From an uncultured Brevundimonas sp. (GTDB taxonomy: Bacteria; Pseudomonadota; Alphaproteobacteria; Caulobacterales; Caulobacteraceae), in assembly GCF_937863155.1 (NCBI RefSeq), contig NZ_CALMFB010000049.1, positions 1 to 64,000 of the forward strand: a DNA stretch of 64,000 nt, written 5' to 3'. The notes below the pieces were generated by a model, which was not told where the DNA came from, ran no database searches, and saw nothing but the letters and a program-made list of their open reading frames with translations. The position numbers were made by a program, and so were the translations under genes. Numbering within the stretch: the first letter of the stretch is position 1; the number at the start of each line of letters is the position of its first letter. Below, in pieces: positions 53,417 to 62,616 of this stretch.

Positions 53417-54865
53417 ATGGCCGACGCCCGCGCCGCCGGACTGAACCTTCTGCGCCAGCACGCCCTGATCGCGGGCGAGGCGGTGACGGCGGATAAGACC
53501 ATCGCCGTCGACGATCCGGCCACCGGCGAGGTCATCGGCCACGTTCCCAGCCTCGGGGTCGCCGAGACCGAGCGCGCCATCCGGGCCGCCCATGACGCCT
53601 TTCCCGACTGGTCCCGCTCCGACCCGCATGACCGTGCGCGGATCATGCGGGACTGGGCGCGGCTGATCGACGACAATACGGAAGCGCTCGGCGCCCTGAT
53701 GGCCATCGAGAACGGCAAACCCTTCGCGGAGGCCAAGGGCGAAGTCGCCTACGCCAACGGCTTCGTCACCTGGTTCGCAGGCCAGGCAGAGCGCCTGATC
53801 GGGGAAACCCAGGACAGTCCGCTGGGTCATCTCATCCTGACCTTCCGTCAGGCGGTGGGGCCGTGCGCCCTGATCACCCCGTGGAACTTCCCCGCCGCCA
53901 TGCTGACGCGGAAGCTGGGACCGGCCTTCGCCGCCGGATGCACCGCCGTGGTCAAACCGGCGTCCCAGACCCCCTTCACCGCCCTGGCTCTGGTCGAGCT
54001 GGCCTATCAGGCCGGCGTGCCCAAGGGCGCGCTCAGCGTCGTCACCGGCGATGCGGCGACCATCGGCGGGGTGCTGACCGCCTCGCCCCTGATCCGAAAA
54101 CTGTCCTTCACCGGCTCGACGCCGGTCGGGCGCAAGCTGGCCGAACAATGCGCCCCGACCCTGAAGCGGCTGTCGATGGAGCTGGGCGGCGCCGCCCCCT
54201 TGATCGTGTTCGAAGACGCCGACATCGACCAGGCCGTGGCCGAAACCATCAAGGGCAAGTTCCGCAACTCGGGCCAGACCTGCGTCTGTCCGAACCGGGT
54301 CTATGTCCAGGCGTCGGTCGCCGACGCCTATGCCGAACGCCTGGCGGCCGAGGTGGCCCGGATACCGGTCGGCCCGGCCTTCGAACCGGGCGTCAAGGTC
54401 GGCCCCCTGATCGAGGACAAGGCGCTGGACAAGATCGAGGATCATCTGCGCCGCGTCACCGCCTCGGGCGCGCGGGTGCTGACGGGCGGCGAACGTCATG
54501 CCCTGGGCGGCCGCTTCTTCCAGCCGACCGTGACCCTGGGCGGGGACGATACGCTGTTCCGGGCGGAGGAGACCTTCGGCCCTCTGATCCCGGTTTTCCC
54601 GTTCGAGACCGAGGCCGAGGTGTTGGCGAAGGCGAACGACAGCGACTTCGGCCTGGCCTCCTACCTCTTCACCCGCGACCTGGACCGGGCCATGCGCGTG
54701 GCGCGCGGGATCGAGGCGGGCATGTGCGGGGTCAACACCGGCCTGATCTCGACCGCCGTGGCTCCGTTCGGCGGGGTGAAACAGTCCGGCTATGGCCGTG
54801 AAGGCTCGATCCACGGCATCGACGAATATGTCGAGATCAAGCAGGCGACCCTGGCGCTGAGGTGA
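53417..54865 (+). CDS. gabD: NAD(P)-dependent succinate-semialdehyde dehydrogenase
   Basis: 482 residues from the ATG at 53417 (GGAG 8 bases before). Aldehyde dehydrogenase with TPWNFPAAMLTRKLGPAFAAG, KLSFTGSTPVGRKLAEQ, catalytic Glu in LSMELGGAAPLIVF and catalytic Cys in NSGQTCVCPNR, and the SSADH-type end NTGLISTAVAPFGGVKQSGYGREGS. Oxidises succinic semialdehyde to succinate. No gabT nearby, so GABA catabolism is not certain. Confidence 0.92.
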   Translation: MADARAAGLNLLRQHALIAGEAVTADKTIAVDDPATGEVIGHVPSLGVAETERAIRAAHDAFPDWSRSDPHDRARIMRDWARLIDDNTEALGALMAIENGKPFAEAKGEVAYANGFVTWFAGQAERLIGETQDSPLGHLILTFRQAVGPCALITPWNFPAAMLTRKLGPAFAAGCTAVVKPASQTPFTALALVELAYQAGVPKGALSVVTGDAATIGGVLTASPLIRKLSFTGSTPVGRKLAEQCAPTLKRLSMELGGAAPLIVFEDADIDQAVAETIKGKFRNSGQTCVCPNRVYVQASVADAYAERLAAEVARIPVGPAFEPGVKVGPLIEDKALDKIEDHLRRVTASGARVLTGGERHALGGRFFQPTVTLGGDDTLFRAEETFGPLIPVFPFETEAEVLAKANDSDFGLASYLFTRDLDRAMRVARGIEAGMCGVNTGLISTAVAPFGGVKQSGYGREGSIHGIDEYVEIKQATLALR

Positions 54866-54872
54866 CCCATCC

Positions 54873-55013
54873 CTCTCCCGCTAGCGGGAGAGGTGGCCCG
54901 ACGACGGCGCGGCGCGCCGCGAGGGTCGGAGAGGGGAGCCTTCTGTAATTCCCCCATCGTCATGCGTCTCGCTGCGCTCGACGGCACGACACTTCCCCCG
55001 CAAGCGGGAGAAG
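54873..55013. repeat. Paired GC-rich palindromes between gabD and trmD
   Basis: CTCTCCCGCTAGCGGGAGAG (54873-54892) is a perfect 20-base palindrome. A related near-palindrome (CTTCCCCCGCAAGCGGGAG, with AAG after) lies at 54992-55013. The 100 bases between hold more GC-rich dyads (GCGCGGCGCGCCGC) and no ORF. This CCCGCnnGCGGG motif looks like a dispersed intergenic repeat of the host. Confidence 0.75.
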
Positions 55014-55054
55014 GATTCCCGTTTCGGCCTCTAAATGGGCTATAGGCGCGCGCC

Positions 55055-55780
55055 ATGACCTATGCCGTCACCGTCCTGACCATGTTTCCCGAGGCTTTCC
55101 CCGGCCCGCTGGGGGTGTCGCTGATCGGCACGGCCTGGCGCGAGAAGGGGCTGTGGAGCCTGGATACGGTTGACATTCGGGCCTTTTCCACAGATACGCG
55201 CGGCTTCCTGGACGACACCCCTGCGGGTGGCGGCCCTGGAGCTGTGCTGAAAGCCGATGTGGTGGCCCGGGCTGTCGACAGCCTGACCGGGCCGAAACGT
55301 CCGCTTCTGTACATGAGCGCCCGGGGCAGGCCCCTGACCCAGGCGCGCGTCAAGGACTGGGCCAAGGCGGACGGCGTCGTCGTCCTGTGCGGCCGGTTCG
55401 AGGGGGTGGACCAGCGGGTGCTCGACGCCCGGGGGTTCGAGGAGGTCGCCGTCGGCGACGCGGTTCTCGCCGGTGGCGAGGCGGCGGCCATGGTGGCGAT
55501 CGAGGCGTGCGTAAGACTGATCCCCGGAGTTCTGGGCCAGGCGGACAGCCTGTCGTCCGAGAGCTTCGAGGACGGGCTTCTGGAGCATCCGCAGTACACG
55601 CGACCGCGGACGTTCGAGGGGCTGGATATACCCGAGGTGCTGCTGTCGGGCGATCACAAGCGGATCGACCAATGGCGCCAGGCGCAGCGGGAGACGACCA
55701 CGCGGGAGCGGCGACCGGACCTCTGGGCGACGTATTCCGCCAACTCACAGCTAAAGGGCGCAAAAGCCCGAGGAGAATAG
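55055..55780 (+). CDS. trmD: tRNA (guanine37-N1)-methyltransferase
   Basis: 241 residues, SPOUT trefoil-knot enzyme. [15 protein letters not shown] start, [44 protein letters not shown] and [17 protein letters not shown] (knot). Methylates G37 to keep the frame. Followed by rplS after one base, a classic ribosomal pair. rpsP and rimM, which usually precede it, are not upstream here. Confidence 0.96.
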   Translation: MTYAVTVLTMFPEAFPGPLGVSLIGTAWREKGLWSLDTVDIRAFSTDTRGFLDDTPAGGGPGAVLKADVVARAVDSLTGPKRPLLYMSARGRPLTQARVKDWAKADGVVVLCGRFEGVDQRVLDARGFEEVAVGDAVLAGGEAAAMVAIEACVRLIPGVLGQADSLSSESFEDGLLEHPQYTRPRTFEGLDIPEVLLSGDHKRIDQWRQAQRETTTRERRPDLWATYSANSQLKGAKARGE

Positions 55781-55781
55781 A

Positions 55782-56207
55782 ATGAACATCGTCCAGCAGC
55801 TCGCTGCAGAAGAAAAAGCCCGCCTGCTCGAAGGCAAGACCATCCCCGAATTCCAGCCGGGCGACACCCTGCGCGTCAACGTCCGCATCAAGGAAGGCGA
55901 TCGCGAACGCATCCAGGCGTTCGAAGGCGTCTGCATCGCCCGTGACGGCGGCGGCGTGAACGAGACCTTCACCGTCCGCAAGATTTCCTTCGGCGAGGGC
56001 GTGGAGCGGAAATTCCCGATCCTGTCGCCGAACGTCGAGTCCATCGAGGTCAAGCGCCGCGGCGTCGTGCGCCGGGCCAAGCTGTATTATCTGCGCGACC
56101 GTCGCGGCAAGTCGGCCCGGATCGCCGAACGCCAGACCCAGCGCGCGCCCAAGGGCGCCGTCGTGCCGGAAACCGGCAAGGCCGAGACCCCCGGCGACGA
56201 GGGCTGA
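55782..56207 (+). CDS. rplS: 50S ribosomal protein L19
   Basis: 141 residues. [45 protein letters not shown] and [22 protein letters not shown] are the L19 core, and [18 protein letters not shown] closes it. The last 25 residues are an acidic/Pro-rich extension common in Alphaproteobacteria. AGGAGAA lies before the ATG. Confidence 0.97.
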   Translation: MNIVQQLAAEEKARLLEGKTIPEFQPGDTLRVNVRIKEGDRERIQAFEGVCIARDGGGVNETFTVRKISFGEGVERKFPILSPNVESIEVKRRGVVRRAKLYYLRDRRGKSARIAERQTQRAPKGAVVPETGKAETPGDEG

Positions 56208-56238
56208 TTTCAGCTCTCAGGTCCGATCCTGACATGAC

Positions 56239-56264
56239 GAGGCCCCGGATCACTCCGGGGCCTC
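56239..56264 (+). terminator. Hairpin terminator after rplS
   Basis: GAGGCCCCGG (56239-56248), loop ATCACT, CCGGGGCCTC (56255-56264). The following bases are only weakly T-rich (AGTCAATT), so efficiency is uncertain. Confidence 0.72.
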
Positions 56265-56278
56265 AGTCAATTCCAGCG

Positions 56279-56406
56279 CCGCTCATCCCCGCGAAGGCGG
56301 GGACCCAGTGAGAGCTACGCGATGTGCGGTTGGACTAGCGGAGGCGGACTGCATTCACCGCTCATCGCCCAAAGGACTGGGTCCCCGCTTTCGCGGGGAT
56401 GAGCGG
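56279..56406. repeat. 31-base inverted repeat between rplS and truA
   Basis: Left arm 56279-56309 and right arm 56376-56406 are complementary at 30 of 31 bases, each with an inner CCCCGCGAAnGCGGGG hairpin. The 66 bases between contain no ORF. The arm recalls dispersed repeats of Caulobacter and Sphingomonas relatives and lies between two converging genes. Confidence 0.85.
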
Positions 56407-56417
56407 AAGGGGGGAGC

Positions 56418-57158
56418 TTAGCCGTACTCTACACCGGTCAGATAAAGCCCGTCCGACGGCGCAACCGGGCCGCAGGCGGCGCGGTCGCGCGCGTCCAGCG
56501 CCGCCTTCAGATCCTCGGGCGACCAGCGGCCCAGGCCCACCTGGACCAGAGAGCCGGTCATGGACCGCACCTGGCGATGCAGGAAGCTGCGCGCCGCGAA
56601 ATGCAGATGCGCCTCTTCGCCCACCCGCTCGACGCGGGCGACGTCCAGGGTCTTCTCCGGGCTGGCGGCCTGACAGCCGGCGTCGCGGAAGGTGGTGAAG
56701 TCGTGCCGCCCCACCAGATGCGCGGCCGCCGTACTCATGGCCGCCACGTCCAGTTCGCCCTTCACATGCCAGACCCGCCCCCGGTCCAGCGCCGGGCGGC
56801 CCGGCCGGTTCAGGATGCGGTACAGATAGCGCCGGCCGGTCGCTGAAAACCGTGCATGCCAGTCGCCGTCCACGACCGCGCAGTCCAGGACCGCCGTCGC
56901 CTGTTCGACCATGTGGGCGTTCAGGGCGTTCATGACCGTGCGCGCGGGCCAGTCGCGATCCAGGTCGAAACTGACCACCTGGCCGGTCGCATGCACCCCG
57001 GTGTCGGTGCGCCCCGCGGCGGCGATGCGCACGGTTTCGCCGCAGAAGGCGGTGATGGCGGTCTCGATCACGCCCTGAACCGTCGGCTGGCCCGCCTGGG
57101 CCTGAAAACCGTTGTAGGCCGAGCCGTCGTATTCGACCGTGGCGCGATAGCGCGGCAT
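56418..57158 (-). CDS. truA: tRNA pseudouridine(38-40) synthase
   Basis: 246 residues. RYRATVEYDGSAYNGFQAQ, catalytic Asp in AAAGRTDTGVHATGQVVSF, RRYLYRI and FHRQVR-type LHRQVRSMTGSLVQVG. Modifies the anticodon stem of many tRNAs. Shares one base with the end of fmt. Confidence 0.97.
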   Translation of the reverse strand: MPRYRATVEYDGSAYNGFQAQAGQPTVQGVIETAITAFCGETVRIAAAGRTDTGVHATGQVVSFDLDRDWPARTVMNALNAHMVEQATAVLDCAVVDGDWHARFSATGRRYLYRILNRPGRPALDRGRVWHVKGELDVAAMSTAAAHLVGRHDFTTFRDAGCQAASPEKTLDVARVERVGEEAHLHFAARSFLHRQVRSMTGSLVQVGLGRWSPEDLKAALDARDRAACGPVAPSDGLYLTGVEYG

Positions 57159-58081
57159 CAGCCCAGCACCGTCCCCGACGCGAGGGGGAAGCCGCGCAGC
57201 ATCTCGTCCGCGCCTTGCGCCGCCTTGCCTGCGCGCTGGACCCGGATCAGGCGCACCGCGCCGGAACCACAGGCCACGGTCAGGGCGTCGTCCAGCAGGG
57301 CGCCCGGCGCGCCCGCGCCGTCAGCCACAGCCGACATCAGGGCCTTGATGCGCACCGGCCCTTCGGGCGACGGCGCCTCGAACCAGGCGCCGGGAAAAGG
57401 CGACAGGCCGCGGATGTGGGCGTCCACCTGGGCCGCAGGGCGGGTCCAGTCGATGCGGGCCTCGGCCGGGCTGATCTTGCGGGCATAGGTCGGTTCGCCC
57501 GCTTGCGCCGTCTCGACCGCCGCGCCCCGTTCGATGGCCGCCAGGGCGCGGGGCCACAGGGCGGCGCCGGTCACCGCCATGCGGTCGCCCAGGGTGGCGG
57601 CGGTGTCGTCGGCCCGGATCGGCAGCACTTCGCCCAGCAGCACCGGCCCTTCGTCCAAACCTTCGCTCATGCGCATGATCTGCACGCCCGTCTGGACGTC
57701 GCCGGCCATGATGGCGCGCTGGATCGGCGCCGCCCCGCGCCAGCGCGGCAGCAGCGACCCATGCAGGTTGAAACAGCCCAGGCGCGGCGCCTCCAGCACC
57801 GCCCGCGTCAGGATCTGGCCATAGGCGACGACGCAGGCCGCATCCAGGTCCAGGCTCTGGAAGGTCGCGATCGCCTCGGCCGCCTTCATCGTCTCGGGCG
57901 TGAAGACCGGCAGGCCCATGGTCTCGGCGAAGGCGTGCACGGGCGACGGCGTCAGCTTCTGACCCCGGCCCTTGGGGCGCGGCGGCTGGGAATAGACGGC
58001 TGTGATCTCGTGCCCGGCGGCGATCAGTTCGGCCAGGGACGGCACGGCGAATTCGGGGGTGCCCATGAAGGCGAGGCGCAT
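57158..58081 (-). CDS. fmt: Methionyl-tRNA formyltransferase
   Basis: 307 residues. [19 protein letters not shown], the formyl-folate site around [21 protein letters not shown] with catalytic Asn/His, and DEGPVLLGE. The C-terminal OB domain follows ([12 protein letters not shown].. [12 protein letters not shown]). Works with the peptide deformylase encoded upstream. Order def - small protein - fmt - truA on the minus strand. Confidence 0.97.
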   Translation of the reverse strand: MRLAFMGTPEFAVPSLAELIAAGHEITAVYSQPPRPKGRGQKLTPSPVHAFAETMGLPVFTPETMKAAEAIATFQSLDLDAACVVAYGQILTRAVLEAPRLGCFNLHGSLLPRWRGAAPIQRAIMAGDVQTGVQIMRMSEGLDEGPVLLGEVLPIRADDTAATLGDRMAVTGAALWPRALAAIERGAAVETAQAGEPTYARKISPAEARIDWTRPAAQVDAHIRGLSPFPGAWFEAPSPEGPVRIKALMSAVADGAGAPGALLDDALTVACGSGAVRLIRVQRAGKAAQGADEMLRGFPLASGTVLG

Positions 58082-58153
58082 GGTTCGATCCGGCTGGGCC
58101 GCGCCGACAGGCAGCGCACGTCTGGGCGCCGACGGTTAGGGCAAAGCGCCCCA

Positions 58154-58239
58154 GCCCTCAAGCCGCGAGCGACCGCGTCGAGAGCATAGGGCTAGGCCAT
58201 GCCCTCAAGCCGCGAGCGACCGCGTCGCGAGCCTAGGGC
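58154..58239. repeat. Direct repeat of 39 bases upstream of fmt
   Basis: Two copies (58154-58192 and 58201-58239) differ at two or three positions. Each begins GCCCTCAAGCCGCGAGCGAC and ends TAGGGC, so each unit is itself an imperfect dyad (GCCCT..AGGGC). They fill most of the 163-base gap between the small gene and fmt. Confidence 0.8.
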
Positions 58240-58244
58240 CAGCT

Positions 58245-58478
58245 TCAGTCCCAGCGGGTGAAGACGCCGCCGCCCTCATCCCATTCGCCGCCGGTGTCCA
58301 GCACGTCGTTGAAGTCCAGCAGCCGGTCGATCAGCAGGCCCGCGACCAGGCCGATCAGCCCGACCCCGACCAGGGTGGCGACCGAGGCGACGCCGGCCTT
58401 TTCCCCGCGCGTCAGGCGACGACGGCCCGACGGATCGATGACGCGGGTGAACCCCTTTTTCTGGCGACGACGCGACAT
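58245..58478 (-). CDS. Small single-pass membrane protein between def and fmt
   Basis: 77 residues: basic N-terminus (SRRRQKKGFTRVIDPSGRRRLTRGEK), one helix (VASVATLVGVGLIGLVAGLLI), acidic tail (DFNDVLDTGGEWDEGGG). Its start shares a base with the def stop, so it is coupled to def. Function unknown. Confidence 0.75.
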   Translation of the reverse strand: MSRRRQKKGFTRVIDPSGRRRLTRGEKAGVASVATLVGVGLIGLVAGLLIDRLLDFNDVLDTGGEWDEGGGVFTRWD

Positions 58479-59053
58479 CAGGCGGCCATCCGTGCGTGTT
58501 TCTTGACCTTGGCCACCGCGCGTTCGCGCCGCAGCCGCGACAGGTGATCGATGAACAGCACCCCGTTCAGATGGTCCATCTCGTGCTGGATGCAGACGGC
58601 GTACAGGCCCTCGGCCTCTTCCTCGACCGTCTGACCGGCGTAGTTCAGATATTTGATCCGCACCCGCGCCGGGCGTTCCACGGCGTCGAAATATTCCGGG
58701 ATGGACAGGCAGCCTTCCTCATAGGTGAACATCTCGTCCGAGGCCCACAGGATCTCGGGGTTCACGAAATGGCGCGGATTGCGACGCGCCAGGGCGGCCT
58801 CTTCGGTGGGTTCGGCGTCTTCATCCAGGTCGCCCGCGCCTTCGCGGTCGCCCAGATCCATGACGATGACGCGATCCAGCGCCCCCACCTGCACGGCGGC
58901 CAGGCCGATGCCCGGCGCCGCGTACATGGTCTCCAGCATGTCGTCCATCAGGGCGCGCACGGCGTCGTCCACCCCTGCGACGGGCTGGGACACCTGTTTC
59001 AGGATCGCCAGGTCGGCGGCGTTGTCGATGGTCAGGATGCGACGAATGGCCAT
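58478..59053 (-). CDS. def: Peptide deformylase
   Basis: 191 residues. The three metal-site motifs are intact: [20 protein letters not shown] and [15 protein letters not shown]. An acidic insert of about 20 residues ([20 protein letters not shown]) between motifs I and II is longer than in E. coli. Removes the formyl group from nascent proteins. Upstream of fmt. Confidence 0.97.
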   Translation of the reverse strand: MAIRRILTIDNAADLAILKQVSQPVAGVDDAVRALMDDMLETMYAAPGIGLAAVQVGALDRVIVMDLGDREGAGDLDEDAEPTEEAALARRNPRHFVNPEILWASDEMFTYEEGCLSIPEYFDAVERPARVRIKYLNYAGQTVEEEAEGLYAVCIQHEMDHLNGVLFIDHLSRLRRERAVAKVKKHARMAA

Positions 59054-59110
59054 GCCGGTCAGGTAGGCCCGGCGGCGTCCCGGGTCAAGATTTCCCAGCG
59101 CCGCAGTAGG

Positions 59111-59515
59111 TTATGCCGCATCCAGCGGCGGCAGTTCGCGCGGGCGGCGCTGGTCGTCGATGGCCACATAGGTGAAGACGCCCTCGGTCACCCGCACGGG
59201 CGCGTCGCTGGCCCGATAGCGCGAACGTTTCCACGCCTCGACATGGACGCGGATCGAGGTGCGGCCGGTCTTGATGATGTTGGCGTAGATCGACACCTCG
59301 TCGCCAACGCTGACCGGCTGGTGAAACACCATGGCGTCCAGGGCGATGGTCACGCAGCGTCCTTGCGCCCGCTCGAAGGCCGGGGTGGCGCCCGCCAGGT
59401 CCATGTGCGCCAAGAGCCAGCCGCCGAAGATGTCGCCCTCGGGGTTGGTGTCGGCGGGCATGGCGACCATGCGGCCGACCGGCTGGCCAGTGGGGTGGTT
59501 GTCGGCGTCGGTCAT
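59111..59515 (-). CDS. Acyl-CoA thioesterase, YciA/hot-dog type
   Basis: 134 residues. MVAMPADTNPEGDIFGGWLLAHMD carries the conserved Asn/Asp of the type II acyl-CoA thioesterases, followed by VTIALDAMVFHQPVSVGDEVSIYA and IKTGRTSIRVHVEAW. Hydrolyses short or medium acyl-CoA. Overlaps the upstream unknown gene by 4 bases. Confidence 0.93.
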   Translation of the reverse strand: MTDADNHPTGQPVGRMVAMPADTNPEGDIFGGWLLAHMDLAGATPAFERAQGRCVTIALDAMVFHQPVSVGDEVSIYANIIKTGRTSIRVHVEAWKRSRYRASDAPVRVTEGVFTYVAIDDQRRPRELPPLDAA

Positions 59516-60093
59516 GGGCGGGGTTTAGGCCGGGTCTTGGTCCCTGTCGATACGGGGGTCTGGGCCGATGCGGGCGGCTTCAGCTTCAGCCGTGATCCGG
59601 CGCGCAGGGCGTGGCTGTCGCGCAGGCGGCGCCACCGCGACCCCAGGGCCAGGGCGACGGCCAGATCATCGGCCATGGCCCCGTCCGCCAGCCGGCGCCG
59701 CAGGGCGGCCGTTCCCTTCAGCAGCCGCGACGCCTCGATCAGACGCGGCCGGGCGGCCTCTTGCGCGCCCAGGTCTTCCAGAACGCCGTGGCGCCAGCCC
59801 TTTTCCGGCGGCTGGGCCAGGACACGGTCGAACCGTTCTTCGGGGCTGAGGTGTTCGGCGACCCAGCGCCAGTGGGCGGCGCGCGGCCCCTTGCGGTAAT
59901 GGCCGCGCCGCGTGGGCAGGCCATGCTCGGCATAGACGGCCAGAGCCGTCGCCTCGATCCGGTCCAGCAGAACCGACAGGGCGTCCGGCTCGGGCGTCAG
60001 ACGGCCCGCCGCGTCGAAGGGGTCGGCCGCAGGCGGGTCGGTCGCGACCGGATCGCGCCGGCGACGCCCGAACAGGCCGCGCCACGCCTTCAT
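59512..60093 (-). CDS. Hypothetical basic protein between export lipoprotein and thioesterase
   Basis: 193 residues, strongly Arg/Ala-rich and helical: ALSVLLDRIEATALAVYAEHGLP, AAHWRWVAEHLSPEERFDRVL, ASRLLKGTAALRRRLADG, and a disordered Pro/Lys C-terminus. No signal, membrane segment or known motif. It follows the polysaccharide-export gene by 5 bases and overlaps the thioesterase, so it belongs to this transcript. Function unknown. Confidence 0.65.
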   Translation of the reverse strand: MKAWRGLFGRRRRDPVATDPPAADPFDAAGRLTPEPDALSVLLDRIEATALAVYAEHGLPTRRGHYRKGPRAAHWRWVAEHLSPEERFDRVLAQPPEKGWRHGVLEDLGAQEAARPRLIEASRLLKGTAALRRRLADGAMADDLAVALALGSRWRRLRDSHALRAGSRLKLKPPASAQTPVSTGTKTRPKPRP

Positions 60094-60098
60094 GCCCG

Positions 60099-61271
60099 TC
60101 AGTCGATGTTCAGGGCGCTGGTGACCGAGACGTCATAGACGACGCGGGTGATGGTCTGGACGAATTCGAAGAATTTGCGCGCCTCGGCGGCCCCGGCGCG
60201 CGGCGCATAGACCACGTCGTCGGCCTGGATCTCGAAATTGCTGGCGATGAAGAAGCCCGAGGCCTCGGCCAGGTCCAGCTGATAGACCACCGGCACGCCG
60301 CGCGGGGTCGGCGCCTGGGTCAGGCCCAGGGCCTGGGCCACCTCGGGCCGCTCGAAGCGGAAGACCATGACGCGGCGGGCGTTGGCGCTGTTGGAATCCA
60401 GCCCCCCGGCCACGCCCAGGGCGCCGGTCAGGCTTAGCGGCGCGCCCGGCGGCAGATCGGTCTGGCGCACCGCGCCCAGGGCGCCGAAGGTCGAATAGCG
60501 GCGCGGGCGGAAGGTGACATTGACCACGTCGCCGCGACGCAGGCGCACATTCTCGGCCACATCGGTGGTCACGGCGCTGAGCGGGGCCGAGAAGGTGCGG
60601 CCGTCGCGCTGGATGTTGACGATGGCGTCCTCGACCGCGCGGGGCGAACCCCCGGCGGCGGCCAGCACATCCAGGATGCGGTCGGCGTTGACGTTCAGGG
60701 GCGCGCGCCCCGGCTGGCGCACATCGCCCAGCACGGTGACGGTGTTGGAGTTGTTCTGGGCCACGGCCACGGTGACCTGGGGGTTGCCGACCTTGCCCAC
60801 CAGGGCGCGTCGGATGGCGTCGGACGCCTCGGGCGGGGTCAGGCCCAGCACGCGCACGCGCCCGCCGAAGGGCACGCCGACATGACCGTCGCGGTCCACG
60901 ACCAGTCCGGGCAGGGTCTGGCCCCCGCCCTGCACGCCGGCCACGGCGCCCGTCGCGGCGCCATTGGACACGCCGCGTCCGAACAGGGCGCCCGACGGCT
61001 CGAACACCGACACGGCCAGCACGTCGCCGACGCCGATGACATCCAGCGGCGCCGAACTGGTGGCGTCGGCCAGGCTGCCCAGGAAGCGCGGCGGGATCGC
61101 CTTGACCCGCTCGCTGACCGCATAGTCCAGCTGGACCAGGGCATAGCCGCCCAAGCTGTCGGGCGTCGCGGCGCCGCGATCCACGGCCTTGGACGACGGC
61201 CCGTCGCGCGGCAGGGTGGAACAGCCGCCCAGGGCGGCCAGCAGGATCAGGGTCAGGATGGAACGCGACAT
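60099..61271 (-). CDS. Outer-membrane polysaccharide export lipoprotein (Wza-like)
   Basis: 390 residues. Lipoprotein signal (LILLAALGGCSTLP), then the Poly_export domain (PLDVIGVGDVLAVSVFEPSG) and two SLBB domains (VDRDGHVGVPFGGRVRVLGLTPPEASDAI; VTVLGDVRQPGRAPLNVNADRILDVLAAAGG). The C-terminal amphipathic helix (ARKFFEFVQTITRVVYDVS) would line the outer-membrane pore. In Caulobacter the counterpart HfsD exports holdfast polysaccharide. Here two glycosyltransferases lie upstream; holdfast versus capsule cannot be decided. Confidence 0.92.
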   Translation of the reverse strand: MSRSILTLILLAALGGCSTLPRDGPSSKAVDRGAATPDSLGGYALVQLDYAVSERVKAIPPRFLGSLADATSSAPLDVIGVGDVLAVSVFEPSGALFGRGVSNGAATGAVAGVQGGGQTLPGLVVDRDGHVGVPFGGRVRVLGLTPPEASDAIRRALVGKVGNPQVTVAVAQNNSNTVTVLGDVRQPGRAPLNVNADRILDVLAAAGGSPRAVEDAIVNIQRDGRTFSAPLSAVTTDVAENVRLRRGDVVNVTFRPRRYSTFGALGAVRQTDLPPGAPLSLTGALGVAGGLDSNSANARRVMVFRFERPEVAQALGLTQAPTPRGVPVVYQLDLAEASGFFIASNFEIQADDVVYAPRAGAAEARKFFEFVQTITRVVYDVSVTSALNID

Positions 61272-61350
61272 GGCGCCTCGGCTGTTTGGCTCGCGGTCCC
61301 CTGCTTAATCGCCTTTGGGGCGACGGACCAGTGGCGCGGTGAAGGTTCGT

Positions 61351-62616
61351 TCAGCGCTGGCGTTTCAACGCCCGGCACACGGTGTCGAAATGCTGGTCCC
61401 AGGTCGGCGCCGCATAGGGGTCCGGCGCGCGCGGCCGTTTCAGCGTCGCGGCCTCCAGCGCCTTGATCCAGCCCGGCCCGTCCAGCGGATCGATCAGCCG
61501 GGCGTGGGGCGTCAGTTCGCGGTGGGCGCCGATGTCCGAGGCGATCAGCGGCACGCCCAGGGCCGAGGCCTCCACCGCCGGCAGGTCGAAACCCTCGACC
61601 TCGGACGGCGCCAGGACGGCGCGGGCGCCGCGCATCAGCTCCATCAGCGCCGCGTCGGGCAGGTCGCTGGCCTGATGCACCAGGCCCTGGATGGCGGGCG
61701 AGCGGTTCAGATGATCCAGAACCGTCTCATTCTCCCAGCCATAACGGCCGATCAGCGCCAGGCGCGGCGCGGCCGGTCCCATGCGCTCGGCCAGGCGCCG
61801 CCAGACGGTCAGCAGGAAGGCCAGGTTCTTGCGCGCCTCGATGGTGCCGACATGGACGAAATAGGGCGGCAGGTCCGCCGGGCCGCCGTTGCGGTGGAAG
61901 ATCGGCTCGACCCCCAGATGCGCCACGGTCACCGGCGGCGGGGCCAGGCCCTCGGCGGCGGCGAAGCGGGCCACTTCGTCGGCCGTGGTCTGGGAGTTGA
62001 CCAGCAGGCGCGAGGCGTGGGCCAGGGCGATGCGCGCCCGGCGCCGATGCCGCGCGCCGTCGCCGGGGCGGCAGAACTCCGGGTGGGTCACCGGAATCAG
62101 GTCGTGGATCATCACCACCCGCTCGATCCCGCGCGCGGCAAGGTCGGTCAGGATGCCCGGCGTGTTCAGGCTGGTGTGGCCGACGTTGAAATAAAGCTCG
62201 CCCGTCAGGTCCGACGCCAGGGGGCGCGAGTTCAGGAACTGGCGCCAGACGCGGCCCGGCCGGGCCACCTTGGCCGTCTTGGCGTCCTCGGGCGGCGGGG
62301 CGGGGCTGACCACCGACTGGGTCGGCGGCGCGGGCGCCCTCAGGGCCTCGAACAGGCGTTTCTCATGGGCCGTCAGGGCGCGGGCGGCGTGGGCGCCGGC
62401 CCATTTGCCGCGCATCTCGGCCACGCTGTCGGCGAACCAGGCCGGATCGACGGCGACCAGGGCGTCGCGCTTGGATCGCACCGGCGCCACCTCGACCCCC
62501 GGCAGGGACAACAGCCATTCGGCATAGGCCAGACAGACCCGGTCCACGCCGGTCGGCGCCCCGCGCTCGGTGCGGCTTAACAGGCGGCTGGCGTCGAACA
62601 GCACCCGGCCGCGCAT
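61351..62616 (-). CDS. GT4-type glycosyltransferase
   Basis: 421 residues. RVLFDASRLLSRTERGAPTGVDRVCLAYAEWLL at the N-terminus, VMIHDLIPVTHPEF, and the donor domain FVHVGTIEARKNLAFLLTVW, ARAVLAPSEVEGFDLPAVEASALGVPLIASDIGAHREL. Retaining GT-B enzyme of polysaccharide assembly; sugar unknown. Start overlaps the stop of the upstream glycosyltransferase by one base. 79 bases before the export gene. Confidence 0.9.
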   Translation of the reverse strand: MRGRVLFDASRLLSRTERGAPTGVDRVCLAYAEWLLSLPGVEVAPVRSKRDALVAVDPAWFADSVAEMRGKWAGAHAARALTAHEKRLFEALRAPAPPTQSVVSPAPPPEDAKTAKVARPGRVWRQFLNSRPLASDLTGELYFNVGHTSLNTPGILTDLAARGIERVVMIHDLIPVTHPEFCRPGDGARHRRRARIALAHASRLLVNSQTTADEVARFAAAEGLAPPPVTVAHLGVEPIFHRNGGPADLPPYFVHVGTIEARKNLAFLLTVWRRLAERMGPAAPRLALIGRYGWENETVLDHLNRSPAIQGLVHQASDLPDAALMELMRGARAVLAPSEVEGFDLPAVEASALGVPLIASDIGAHRELTPHARLIDPLDGPGWIKALEAATLKRPRAPDPYAAPTWDQHFDTVCRALKRQR

